In this document: in pieces, positions 1 to 11,822 of the stretch | How positions within the stretch are numbered: the stretch's first letter is position 1 | Layout: each line of letters starts with the position of its first letter | Assembly: GCA_010405405.1 (NCBI GenBank) | Contig: MU004242.1 | Location: 38,748 to 102,747 of the forward strand | Direction: 5' to 3' | Origin: Microthyrium microscopicum | Lineage: Eukaryota > Ascomycota > Dothideomycetes > Microthyriales > Microthyriaceae | Length of the DNA: 64,000 nt | Position numbers and translations under genes: made by a program | The notes under the pieces: generated by a model | Databases searched by the model: none | What the model was told of the DNA's origin: nothing | The model's input: the letters and a program-made list of their open reading frames with translations, nothing else

Positions 1-1400
1 TATCTTATTTAAAGAATATCCTTTATTAGCTTTATAGAAGTACTTTAATAGTTTATCTTATTTTATTAATTTAAACGCTATAAGTAGTTTTAGTTTTTAT
101 TTCTATTTAATATATCTTAAATTAGTAAATTTATTTTAATTATTCTATATATTTTAAACGAATTAGATGTTAAGTTAAGTACTTAGATATAGGACTACGT
201 ATTATAGTAATAAGTAGTTATAGTGTTATTAGATAACTTAAATTAATGATAATTTTTTTACGATGTACTAATATCTAATAGTTATAAGAAGTATATTAAA
301 TATAAAGGTAGAAATAATAATTTAATCTTATTTAGCTTATAAAATAGTACAAACTAGTAGATAAGATAGCTCTTATATTTATTAATTATTAGAAGCTACT
401 AGTAAGCCTTCTTCTATACTTAATCCTTTAACTAGTATTACTTTAAAAGATATTAAAAATGCTATATCTAGATAAATTCTAGGTAGTTATTTAAATAACT
501 ACTATCTAATACTACTATAGTAAAGTTAGTACTCTAAATTTAGTAGTTTTAAAGCTATTAACTTACTAATTATAATATCTCCTAATATAAGCCTATTAAA
601 CTAAGACTTTAAGATAATGTAGCTTTTAATAATAAGAAGAGGCATAATAGTTCTATTACTAGCGGAATAGGCCTCTACTAATATTAAATTCTCTCTATTA
701 CTAAGCAATTTAATAAAATTATAATAGTTACTAAAGAACTTATAATTATTAGGAATAACTACTACTAGTATTTAGCCTCTTCCTATACTAATTTAAACGC
801 CTATTTTATCTATATTCTACTAATCTTTAGTCTAAATATTATATTTATTAATTATTTCTTTATAATCCTAATAAAACCTAGTAATAGTATCTCTATTTAT
901 AGCTTGCTTACAAGTAGCTTTAATAGTAAATTAAAATTATAAAGTAAAAAATAAGCGCTTTATCTAACGTTAAGCCTATTTTAAGCTAACTTAAAGTTAA
1001 TTTTAGTAAGGAATTATATTAAAATTAAGGATGTCTCGTTATAGAATCTCGTTAGTAGTATTATATATAAGTTTAACTTAAATAGGAACCTTAATCTTTA
1101 TTATAAAGTTAAGATATTACTTTAGGGTGCTTCCTTACGCTTTAGATAGCTTTTAGTTAGTTAATTTACGTAAAGAATACAATCTAGTAAGCTTATTATA
1201 TTATTAGTAAAGTTATTTAGGTAGAATTAAAGAGAATTTCTTAGTAAGGGCCTTTTAAGTAGTCTTAAGCTATTTAGCTTTAAATTATATAGCTTTTTTA
1301 ATAGTCTTCTCTTTGTCTATATATAGTATATAGTTCTACTTCTTTTACTAAGTTTTTAAAGGTATATTAGTAGTAGTAGAAATAATTATTAAAGTAATAA
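1..1400 (-). mobile_element. Decayed pogo/Fot-like transposase remnant
   Basis: Read on the minus strand, this stretch keeps the block order of a fungal pogo/Fot-type transposase. There is an N-terminal helix-turn-helix-like segment (about 1200-1317; KALTKKFSLILPK), then a block around 900-1090 resembling the CENP-B-like part (NEILxRDILNFN), then YNI and a degenerate DExGxxxG block, then NRENLILVEAYSASNRTIMP around 640-720. Stops interrupt every part. The 3' part runs off the left edge or has decayed beyond recognition. The MULE at 1409-4855 sits just upstream of the N-terminus, so 4865-5300 may be this element's 5' end; that is inference. Confidence 0.6.
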
Positions 1401-1408
1401 GTTATTAA

Positions 1409-4400
1409 GGCTGTTGCTAGCAAGCGCTAGCATTTTTGCTGCTTGGCGCCAGAATATTTACTACTTAGCGCTAGAGCTATACTAGATTTATAATTTTATG
1501 GCGCTCTAGTCTAGAATAGGTAAGGCGTCATACCCTAACCCTAAGGTCTAGCCTAATTTAGTAATTCTTTTATAAAATCTATTTACTAGCGTTAAATACC
1601 TAACTTTACTTCATTATATTATTTTAAGTCTTTAAGTCTTTAAGTCCCTACTACTATATCTTTAACTACTTACTATTATAATTCTACTAACAAACTATAG
1701 ATTATAAACCAATCCAAAAATATCCTGTAAATATCTACTTTAATACCTAGTAAGATGCACAAGAATTAATTTATAATTATACGCAGATATATAGCTACAG
1801 CATAAAACGCAAATTAAAATCACCTTCTAATATTACTAACGCTAAAGTACGAAATATTTATATAAAATATAATAAAGAGGGAGTCTTTATATCGCAATCT
1901 TAAGGAATTTAAATAGTTAAGACTATAAAAGATAGTTATCCCTTTAAAATTACAATCCGCAAGACTCTAAATTAACTTATATAACCTTATTTCGTATATT
2001 AAAAGCCATAGGAATTAATTATTAAAAACGATTATATATATCCGCTAATTAATGCTTCTTTAATTACTACTTATTACTAGCACGATATTAATATTAATAA
2101 CCTACGTAAAGAGATTAATTCTCTATATAAATCTAATACTAAGCTAAAATAGATTCTCTCCAAAATTAAGGACAAATTCCTTGACGTCAATATTAAGATA
2201 AAGGATATCTACAACGTAAATTAGGCTAATTAAACTAAATAATTAGCAGGCTATACACTATTAGAAGCGCTTCTTAATAAGCTATAACAATATAATGAAT
2301 TCGTCTTATTGTTTCATCTTAACTCTAAGAATCGTTTAAAAAGCCTCTTCATTACTACAAAAGCTTAGATTACTCTTTATTAGGCTCATCTAGATGTCCT
2401 ATTATTTAATACAATATACTAAACTAATCGTTACAAAATGCTACTCCTTTACATCGCTGCGTTGAATTCTATACATAAATACTTCTCTATAGCATTTTGC
2501 TTCATAATAGGTAAAGATAAAGCGAAATATTAATAGGCATTGGAAACATTTAACAAGTTATTACGAGATAGACAGAATGTAAAGCTTCTAAACGTCGTTC
2601 TTACTAATAGCTATCAAGCGCTAAAGAATATGCTTTAAACAACTATTCTTATTTAGCAACTAATTTATTAATACTACTATAATAAGAATATTAAATTAAA
2701 GGTTAAGGAGATATAGCAAACTATAGATTATATACTAAGTTATAACGCTCAAGATAGTGCTTAGAAGCTTTAGGATTTTGCAATTTTAATATAGCAATAG
2801 GTTAGCTAAATTCAGCTCTTCTAATAGTTATTTTACTAACAAATTTGTAAGTAATTGATGCCTTTACTAAGCAAGCTCTAGATACCGCCTAGAATACCCT
2901 TAAAAGCTAATTTACTAACGTTAAGGGCCTTTAATTTGTTAAATATCTTAAGGATATTTAGATAATATCTAAATAAGAACTATGCTATGCTTTTACGCAT
3001 CTTATTAAATATTTTAATGCTATAATAATATCGCTATTAGAAGGACTTCACAAAGCTCTAAAGGAATGGATTACTTTAAATAACGACTTACTTAAAGTAG
3101 TTAATTCGATGCTAAGATATATTCGTAATATAGTTAAGAAGTTGCGTAAACGGGCAAAGAAGGATACTAATCATAAGAATCCTATCTTAAAAGGCAAGAA
3201 TCTTCTTATTCTTTACCTCTCATTTATTTATTATGTTAGCTCATACGCGTTAAAAATGGTTATAACGAAATATTAAAAGTATAAAAGTGAGGAATCTAGT
3301 AAAACACTACTAACGAAATGCTTAAATATCTTTAGTAAGATCTTTAGATTACCCTATAGCTATACTATTAAAGAACACCTATTTTATAACGACAAATAGT
3401 AACTCTAGAAGCAAGATATTAATACGTATTAGTACTATGATTGAATTAAGTCTAGAGTCATAGAAGAAGAATATCTTAAAGATCTAGAGCTTTTTATTAG
3501 TCTAGATCTACCTCCGCTAGCTCTACTAGTATAGATTTTACCTCTACAACGTGTGTTAAGTAGTAGACGTCCTTTAGGATCTTAGCCTTATTCTTAGCCT
3601 AATTAACATCTAACAGCTCCTTTAGGTTAAATCCTCTCTATAAATAAGATTCCTATGCTAGCATCTTACGATATTACTAATGCTACAGCATTAGCACAAT
3701 CTATAGAGTAGAAGACATTATAAATATCTTGGGCTAAATAGTAAGTAATTAATGCTCAATAACGGACTTAGGATGTTGTAGAAGGACGTCAATAAATAGA
3801 GGATATTATACGTAAATTAGAGGCTATAATAGCTTGACATAATGAGACGCGCGCCAAATAGCGTAAACGCCGTAGAGACTGCCAACGCTATAATAATTAG
3901 CTTAAAGAACTTAATTCTAACGAAGAACAAGAAGCTCGCGATGCTCTAGAACTGTTATAGCAAAAATATCTCAATCTTTAAGAATACAATAGCTAGATGC
4001 TACTATAAGAACTCAATTAGTTCAATGTTATACCTATTAAAGATCTCTCTACTAAAAAGACTACTACCAATATGCCTAAAGTTATTAAACTCTCCTTAAA
4101 TTCTAGTAGCTCTAAAGAAGAGGAACTAGCACTAAAACGTTGCTATACAGCCTATATAGGTCCTCTATCTAATAGAGCCCTTTAAGAGAAGGTTAATCTA
4201 TAAGAAGATAAGATTAAGAAATTACGATAGATATTAGTTACTATAGAAGTAGTATCTTTAGCTTTAGTAGCTACTCTGCGTTCAATTCCTACACCTATAG
4301 TTACTATTACTACTAAAATTACTTTGCAATCTAGCGTTACTACTACTTTAACTACTATAATACTAGTTCCTCCTTAAAAGAAGCGAGGAAGACCTATTGG

Positions 4401-4855
4401 TTCTAAGAACAAGGTACGATCAGAGCCAAAAGACGTGAAGAAGCTATAGAAACAACCTCCCTTTAGACCTGCGGGTTAGAGAACATAAACATACTAAAAA
4501 CAAGGTTAAGATACACTAAAAACGGAGTCAAGATAGGACAAGGAATAGCTACGAGAGGGCACAAAAACGATAATAGGATATAGAAGAGATAGATCTCTTT
4601 AAATGTATATTTTGGGCGTAAAATCGCTATCGTAAGAGTTAATCTACTAAACTAGTCCCATAGGCTTTATCTATAGTAAAAGCTTTAATATTTTGTACTT
4701 CTTTTAAACCTACTTTTTAACTAGTAGACTAATACTAAGATTTCTATATTTATTTCCTATTTAGGCATAGCCTAGAGCGCCATATTATTTTGGCGCTAAG
4801 TAGCAAAAATGCTAGCGCCGTGTAGCAAAAGTACTAGTGCTTACTAGTAATAGCT
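1409..4855 (+). mobile_element. Decayed Mutator-like DNA transposon (MULE)
   Basis: A 3447-bp element bounded by ~68-bp terminal inverted repeats (1409-1476 and 4788-4855). Further subterminal inverted similarity includes ATGGCGCTCTAG near 1498. The mismatches between the ends are mostly G/A and C/T, as RIP would give. An exact 9-bp target duplication, AGTTATTAA, lies at 1400-1408 and 4856-4864, the size typical of MULEs. On the plus strand around 2390-2650 the frame still resembles the MULE transposase core (TNRYKMLLLY, then FCFIIGKDKAKY, then a VVLTNSYQALKNM-like block), with many in-frame stops. Near the 3' end (about 4378-4413) an AT-hook-like KKRGRPIGSKNK is intact. The element is dead. 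Confidence 0.85.
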
Positions 4856-5300
4856 AGTTATTAAAAGAGATAGAATTATTATATTATAGGTAGTAGAACT
4901 AGGATTACTTTATTATATAAAGTTAAATCTACTAAGAGAGTCTAAGCGTTAGATTTCTATTTATTATAACTACTTTACTAAAAGTAGATATTATTTTCTA
5001 AAAATCTAGTAGTACGTTTAAATATATATAAATATACTTTAGTAAAAATATAAAAACTATCTAATAGTTAGTTACTAAGTAGCTATAAGGAACGTATAGA
5101 AATTAAGAAATACTAACCTAATTCTAGATTAAACTAATAATACTTAAATATTCTTACTATATTTAGTTTTAGAGATATAATCTTAAAAATAATATAGGAT
5201 TTATAGCCTATACTATAGAATATAATTCCTCTTTTAGAAATTGAAAATATTAAGTTTTAGTTATACGGCATATATATAAAGTAAAGGATACTAAAATTAT

Positions 5301-5745
5301 CCTCGTTGAGCTATACTCCTCGTTGAGCTGTCCCCGATCGCCTACGGCGAGCGTGATCTTATCCGATGAGTACGCCACGGCACTGCTCAGCCGGACTAGA
5401 AGAGAAGTAAACTGGACGGACGTCTAACATCCAAATCTGAACTCTAGCCTAGAAAATTATAGTGGGTGGCGCATACTTTAACCAAAAATGATTGATTTCG
5501 TGCCATTCAGGGTAAAGCTTAACCTATTAGCAAGAGTACAATTCATTTGCTTTAATCTGAAACTCCAACTTCTGCCTTTGCGAAAGCCAATTATACCCTA
5601 CGACGAATAGCTAGTCTCCACAAACTTACAACTACCTGTTGCTTTTATGGTGTCTTATCCCTATGTGCCTGGTTAATAAAAGTAATGGATGCGCTTTGAA
5701 CATGCGGATATGGCCCAACTACACATTAAGTTGAAGTTCGCGACC
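5301..5745. other. Upstream region of the FAD oxidase gene
   Basis: Composition returns to normal here. A short direct repeat, CCTCGTTGAGCT, occurs twice at about 5302-5333, right at the edge of the AT-rich block. No gene is visible, and I see no clear TATA box. It presumably contains the promoter of the FAD oxidase gene. Confidence 0.5.
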
Positions 5746-7468
5746 ATGAAGGAAACTAGCTCACTGAGCTTGTCCGTGTTTGTATTACTTTTAACATTGA
5801 TCAATTCTGTCGCCGCAGTCGCTGGCACAGCTGGAAAGAATGTAAGCTGTTCCCATCCAGTGTCGTTAATTGCCCTCTAACAATATCAAGTATCCCGACT
5901 CGCCAAATTATCCCAATGCCACAAAATGGGACGAACTCAGCAAATCAATAGGCGGCCGTCTAGTAAAATGCCCAGCCCTCGCATGGGCCTGTAGTTCAGG
6001 AGTTGCGTATGCGATTACTGCTGAATCGGCAAAGGATATTCAAGCGGGCATGAAGTTTGCGCATGAACATAACCTACGAGTCAGTGTTGTTAATACTGGG
6101 CATGACTTCTTGGGAAGGTATGAAAATATCATCTTAACAAGGCGCCGAGAGATTGGATTGCTGATATCTTGTTGATAGGAATAAGGGGACTGGTAGTCTG
6201 CTCATCAGGACAGAGAAGTTAAAAGGTGTTCAATGGGTGCCAGAATGGATTCCAACTGTTGTTAATACAACCGGCACGAAAATGTATGTTGCTCCGCAGC
6301 CAGCGGTTATCATTCAGGCGGGTATGATGTGGCAGGAAGTCATACCAGAAGTCATCAAACACAACCATATCGTCGTATCGGGAGCAGAAAAGGTCCACCT
6401 CTCTTCCTTCTCCCCTCCCCCATCACCATCAACTAACGACATCCACAGACAGTCGGCGCATCAGGTGGATGGACAATGGGTGGCGGCCATGGCGCCTTCT
6501 CCAACAAATACGGCATGGGCGCCGACAACGTCCTCGAATTCACCGTCGTCACTCCATCCGGCGAAACAGTCATCGCAAACACCAACTCCCACCCTGATCT
6601 CTTCTGGGCTCTCCGCGGCGGTGGAGGCGGAACCTACGGCATCGTAACATCAACCGTAATGAAAACATACCCCAAACCAAGCATGTACGGCATCAACCTC
6701 GACATCTCAGCAGCAGCAAACAGCACCCGAGATCAACTCCTCGACGCACTAGCCTACTACTGGGCCATGACGCCTAACATGACAGACTGGGGACTCGGCG
6801 GCTTCCCAACCGTACGATACGGATCAACCTATCCAGGCCGTCTATACGCACCCGGCAAAACGCGCTCAGAAATCGACGCCTTCTGGGCTCCCATCGCGCA
6901 AAAGATGATAAAACTCGGCGCAAGCGTAAGCACGAAAACAAGTGAGAAGGAATTCGACCAATGGCTCGAACCCATCTCACCAGTCGTCAACCTCCCCCTG
7001 CCCTTCGTCGGCAACATGCTCGCTTCACGCCTGCTATCCCGCTCCAAACTGAACGAAGCCAACATCCCCGCCATCCGCACCATGTTGGACAAATTGCTCT
7101 CCTATACCAACATGGTGCTCCCCTACGCAGTAGGAGGCGGCCAAGTAGCTGCAAACCGGGATCTTGATATAGGCTTGAATCCAGCATGGAGGGATGCACT
7201 TATGCATTTGGTTGTTATAGGGATTGATCCGAAGGGGGCAATTGAGGCGATGGAGCCGTTGAGTGTGGATAGTGCTGCGTATTGGGGGGAAGCGAATGTT
7301 GCGGAGAAGGGGTGGAAGAGGACGTTTTTTGGACCAGATGCGCATTATGAGAAGTTGTTGGCGGTTAAGAGGAAGTATGATCCGAAGAATTTGCTTTGGT
7401 GTAGTCCGTGTGTGGGGATGGATATGTTGGAGGAGAGGGCGGATGGGAAGTTATATACGGTGGTGTAA
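5746..7468 (+). CDS. Secreted FAD-linked oxidase, BBE/PCMH type
   Basis: Join 5746-5841, 5891-6117, 6179-6392, 6449-7468 gives 518 aa, the usual size for this family, with three introns of 49-61 nt. The start at 5746 places a signal peptide first (hydrophobic VFVLLLTLINSVAA). An in-frame upstream ATG at 5689 would only add a polar leader. The FAD-binding PCMH domain (about residues 65-240) has NTGHDFLGR, whose H103 is the expected histidyl-FAD attachment site, and the GGGHG and GGGGGTYGIV blocks. The C-terminus has the BBE-like YDPKNLLWC. Members oxidise alcohols, sugars or alkaloid-like metabolites with O2; the substrate cannot be told from sequence. It is convergent with the S8 protease. 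Third codon positions switch from C-rich to G-rich near 7145. Confidence 0.93.
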
Positions 7469-7727
7469 TCCGTTATAATGCTGATAGAATTGAGTATTAC
7501 ATCAAGAATACTGGATTAAAGTACTGAATTGGGCTCACAGAGGTATCATAAGTAATTACAAAAAACTTCATAACAGTCTTACTTCATTCTGAACAAATTG
7601 TAGAAGCATCAGAGCATTTAGCTCATCAAACATAAAGCAGCCAGCAAAGTCAACAACTAGCGCATCGACATAAGACATCAAGACCGGAATCAACATCTAC
7701 CACACTCACAGTCTCTCATAACAACCT

Positions 7728-9538
7728 CTATCCATGCCGTGCCTGACTCATCTTAATAGCAGCAGGAATCATATAACCCAAATCCGGCTGACTACCCACC
7801 TTCTGATCACTCAACCACCCATTCGCCGTATCACTAGCCTGCGGAATCCCCAAACTCGCATCCGCAAACAAATCCTGAAAATCCTTCGCATTCAACGGTT
7901 TCCTACCAGCACCCAACACCGCTCCTTGAATTGACGCAACCACACCTCCAATGACTGCAGCGGACGCGGAAGTGCCAGTGTAGTAGTCCATGTAGCAGCT
8001 ATTTGCGCCATTATGGTACACGTTGCAGGCGGGTTCGGCGCAGGTGGTTTGTACGTTTCGACCCCAGGTGGCGACGTTGAGACGGCCGCCGTAGTTGGAG
8101 AAGGATGTACGGGCGTGCGGAGTGAGGATGTTGCCTGGTGGATTGCGGGCGCCGACGACGATTGTTCCTGGGTTGGGGTTTGAGGGGTTGAAGGGGTTGC
8201 GGTATTTGGCGGCTGTGGCGGCGCCGAATTTTTGGGCGCGGACGTTGTCTTGGTAGTCTGAGGGGTGAGGTTAGTTGGTGGTGATAGAGAAGGAGAGTAG
8301 GGGAAGCTGGGGATGCGGAAAGTGGACTTACTTGGACCACCGAGATCAGCACCCTCGTTGCCGGAAGGTTGGACGAAGATCATGCCTTTGTTGGTAGCTT
8401 TTTGGATGAGATCGTAGTAGACTGGGAACCATTCCAGAGGACCGGCGACGTTGTCGTCGGCGAGAACTAGATTGATGATCATGACGATTACATCGCCTGC
8501 CTTGCCATTGTCAATGGCCCAGTTGATAGCTCCATTGAAATCCTGAGCACCCTTGTTGGCGTTATCCTGACTGAAGTAGAGAGTACGCGCAGTCAGTCTA
8601 GAGTTTGGTGCAATTCCAGTGTAACCAAAGTTGTTGTCATCTGCGCCCATGACACCAGAAGCGCCAGTTGCGTGGGTGCCGACAACACCATCAAAGCCAA
8701 CGTAGCGCATGTTGCCTTGCAGATCTTCGTGGGTGTGAAGCCAGTTGGATTCAACGTGGAAGATCTCGACGCCATCGCCTTTGCCGCCTTTTAAGCTGGC
8801 GGCGTAGTTGACGTTCATGCCACCTTTGTCGTTACCGGCGTAGAGACCATTATTTTGGCGGCTTCGAAGGTCGGGAGTTGCGGCGGTAGCATCTGAAGAA
8901 CGCTTGGAGCGCTTGATCTTGATGGTACGCTTGAAAGCTTCAGTGTATTCAGCATCTGGAATGACATGCTGTGGCATGACATAGGCAGTTTCAACCTGAT
9001 CATGACGGCGGAAATCCTCAACGAGAGCATCATGATGGACACCATCTGCTTGAACGCGATAGTACTTTCCGAGGGTCTCGTCATGCTGGGCATCAGAGCC
9101 TTCAAAAGCATGGCTGAAGGTTGCGTTATAGTTGCGAACGATAGGATGAAGACTAGGGAAATGTTAGTGTCCAATTGTTTTAAACCGTGGATAACCGCAT
9201 ATCCAAATGTAGCTATCGGCGACGGCTTTCAATGGGTAATGTTGGGAGCTTCGCGAAATCATAGCTATGGAAGCAGAAGTGGAGATGATGAACTTACCTA
9301 TCTTCAATAGCGCGCTTGTGTAGACCATTCAAAGGAGAGCGCTTCAACATAACATGGACTTCTGGCTTGCCAATGGGCATAGAAACGGTTGGAAAACCAG
9401 CTATACGTCACACTGATTAGCTGTTATATCTAATAACTGGCTTTGGGGACACTTACCTGGAACATCTTGTAGTACAGATGCACCGACCGAGGTCAAAAGA
9501 CCGGCGCTCGCCACCACAAAGGTAATAGAACACTTCAT
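7728..9538 (-). CDS. Secreted subtilisin-like protease (S8), Glu in Asp position
   Basis: Complement join 7728-8257, 8332-9152, 9298-9400, 9457-9538 gives 511 aa with three introns. It has a signal peptide (MKCSITFVVASAGLLTSVGA) and a pro-region of roughly 120 residues with dibasic sites (KRS, KRSSD near 142-147). The catalytic domain follows: FHVESNW where a DTG-type Asp is expected (E196), GTHATGASG with the likely catalytic H222, PSGNEG with the oxyanion N326, and GTSASAA with the nucleophile S432. Some little-studied S8 subfamilies are known to carry Glu here, so it may still be active. Start 9538 was chosen because the longer frame upstream (to 9592) adds polar residues before the signal peptide. 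A TATA-like box lies about 160 bp upstream. Confidence 0.92.
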
Positions 9539-9696
9539 AATTATGAAATGCGCAGAAAATGGTAAGAGCGAAAGACTTATGCGAGAGGACAATCAATGCT
9601 CTGTGCAAAGTGTTGCTATTTGGTTAGAAGTGGAAAGGAAGTTGATGTTGTTAGGAGGGAAAATTGATGATCAAGAAGCGTTGAGGGAGAGAAAGC

Positions 9697-9702
9697 TTTA
9701 TA
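9697..9702 (-). promoter_or_regulatory. TATA-like box of the S8 protease
   Basis: TATAAA on the minus strand, about 160 bp upstream of the ATG at 9538. Spacing is plausible for a fungal promoter. No other element in 9539-10091 could be assigned. Confidence 0.45.
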
Positions 9703-10091
9703 GCACGGGAGAAAGGAACACAGACTAAGTGACCATGAGGTATAAGGCTACTTTTGTTATGGTTACCTGTCACAGACCTTGAATTTCACGTCGTTTGATA
9801 CCTTCATTTCCCATGTGGGTTTGGTGGTGTAGGAGGTTAGTATCTAGGAGGAAGGAGCACCGCGAGGTTGACCAATATGCTCTTTCCTTCTTCGTTAGTT
9901 CGCCTCAGCTTTGGTCGTACCTTCTCGTTCAAGGAGGGGACATCGCACCTACCTTGAGCAGATGATCTATTCAACATCCTTCATATCTTGATCCTCGGCC
10001 AACTTCATGTCCAAGCATTGAACAAGCTTCCCCTCTTCAACTAACCATCTTGAACAACCTACACATCAAGCCGCTCCACACAAGGTCCAAC

Positions 10092-10513
10092 ATGCTCACT
10101 CTCACAACAATCCTGTACGACCAAGCTCTTTGCGCCCATAGCCCATCGACCTGCTCGCTAACGTCACTAGTTTCGTCCCCATCCTCCTCGCAGCTACCTC
10201 CTACTCTGCTCCACTCCCTACCTCAGTCGACGCCCACGAACTCACCCAGAACACAGCCCTCATCCACTCCATCGCCGCGCCCAAAGATGGCCAGTCTAAC
10301 ATTAAGTACTCCGACGCATTCTATAAGTGGCTCTGGACTGTCTCCACCGTTCGTCAAGTCAAGCAATTGAGCGAACCAGTTTGGTCGTTCGGTGAAGACG
10401 GAGATGAGCTCTCAAAGCGGGACGATTTGATCATTGTTGAGGGTGATGGTGGACGAGCGCCTATTCCGAAGTTGGTAGGGAATCGGGAACATCGTATTGT
10501 GGCGCGGCCTTAG
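10092..10513 (+). pseudogene. Small secreted-like ORF with no intact start
   Basis: An open frame from 10142 to the TAG at 10511-10513 encodes about 123 residues that look coding: a hydrophobic FVPILLAATSYSAPLP segment, then a polar acidic body with FYKWLWTV and LSKRDDLIIVEGDGG, a Kex2-like KR site. There is no ATG in that frame; it is closed by a TAG at about 10139-10141. The only nearby ATG (10092, MLTLTTIL) is in another frame. Joining the two would need a ~27-nt intron, below the fungal minimum. It is therefore either a broken small secreted protein or a gene whose first exon I could not find. No family was recognised. Confidence 0.35.
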
Positions 10514-11822
10514 ATTTCAGAACGACAGATGATTGAGCCGATTTCAGGATGTCCATTGAAGAGGCGGTTGTCTGTTTTCTCTCCAGCGAATAGACCTTGG
10601 TAATGTGGTTGGTGGCAGCACGGGGGATCGGAGTTACTAGGCAACTATGAATACGAACCATATTACTATGACCGCATTTTGATGAGATATCCTCTGGTAT
10701 GCCGAACCCAATGCTTAGTGAAGTATCGAAGATATTTGGACAAAATAAGAGAGAAGTCTTGAATACTCCAGGATCTCTATTAGAGCTCAATGTTCAACAT
10801 TGCCGTCATTGAGACTTTTCTCAAGCTGATATACAGCTCCCTCCCATCAGTGTGTAATGCATTGTCAACCAGGCGATATATATGAGGTCTTGATGCATCT
10901 GATATGCATGAAGTTGAAGAGAGGAGGTTAGAGTTGACGACAGGCATAAGAAATGTTAGCCGCTTTAAACTGCCGCCACATGATTGGCGCTCATGAACTC
11001 AACGGCTATTTTCAGAGAAAGGATTGGTCAAGATGTCAAAAATCATCAGGCACTAAGCTTCATTCGTACTCTGGGGAAGAGTGGAACTAAAGCTTTGAGT
11101 CCATTTTTAGCTTGATGCCACTTGAGCTGTCTTAACTTCTTAAGCAGTGTGAAATGCAAGACATTTTGAACCCTTCTCTAGGTCAACTGCATCTTCACCA
11201 GGCATTTCCTAGAATTGTATCCATTCATATTCATTGAGCATTATAGCCCTTATGCGAAAAAAATAGGTCTAAAAGAACACTTGTCACGCAACGTTTCACA
11301 GCAGTGTCAGCAACTGCAGAGGGAACATGGCACTGACCAGCTGAATTTAATCAATCCCATCTCTTCCTTGATCCTCCATATTATTGCCTGCCACTCTCCA
11401 TCTCTCCAACCGGACAGCTGGCCATATCATCCAGGAACAAATTACTCGCCTGGTCCGCGCTTTCTATTCTTCACCAAAATATATTCTTTCACTTCTCACT
11501 GCCTCAATTGCTTCACTATCGTTGATCGAGTCGTGAATAGCTACTAGTTCAGCATATCTACTTTGCGGTTACCTCACTCATCAGGAACCAACTATTTTAT
11601 GTTTCACGAGCCGCTTTAGTATTCCATCAGACGGATTTCTGGCATTGTAGGCCTGGTACACTAAGCCTTACCTTAAACTTCTGACCCGTGACGCAATCGC
11701 TAACTTCCTCAGTGGCCACAGTTGCTTTTTTGCAGATTAAACACACCTTCTCATCTTCAACCCTCCACGCCTTCTCTCGCGGCCACGAGCTCACCGTCCC
11801 TTACTTCCTTCCGTCGTACAGC
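10514..11822. other. Intergenic, no gene recognised
   Basis: Open frames here (for example 11215-11547) have no family resemblance or splice support. The last few hundred bases are presumably the promoter of the lectin gene. Nothing repetitive was noticed. Confidence 0.5.

Larger units (their letters stand above)
1..5300. repeat. AT-rich, RIP-like transposon graveyard
   Basis: The block is extremely AT-rich and saturated with TA dinucleotides. It has almost no open frame, and composition changes abruptly to normal genic DNA near 5300. This is what repeat-induced point mutation leaves (CpA to TpA on both strands). Two decayed DNA transposons can still be recognised inside it and are listed separately. 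The stretches outside them (roughly 4865-5300, and parts of 1-600) hold nothing I can name. No host gene is visible. Confidence 0.9.

Noticed and set aside
1-5300. Possible retroelement or LTR copy in the AT-rich block
   Set aside because: No paired long direct repeats and no reverse-transcriptase or capsid-like blocks; what remains fits DNA transposons.
7034-7345. Antisense frames inside the FAD oxidase gene
   Set aside because: Shadows of the real coding strand in GC-rich sequence.
11215-11547. 110-residue plus-strand open frame
   Set aside because: No family features, no splice partner; composition like the surrounding spacer.
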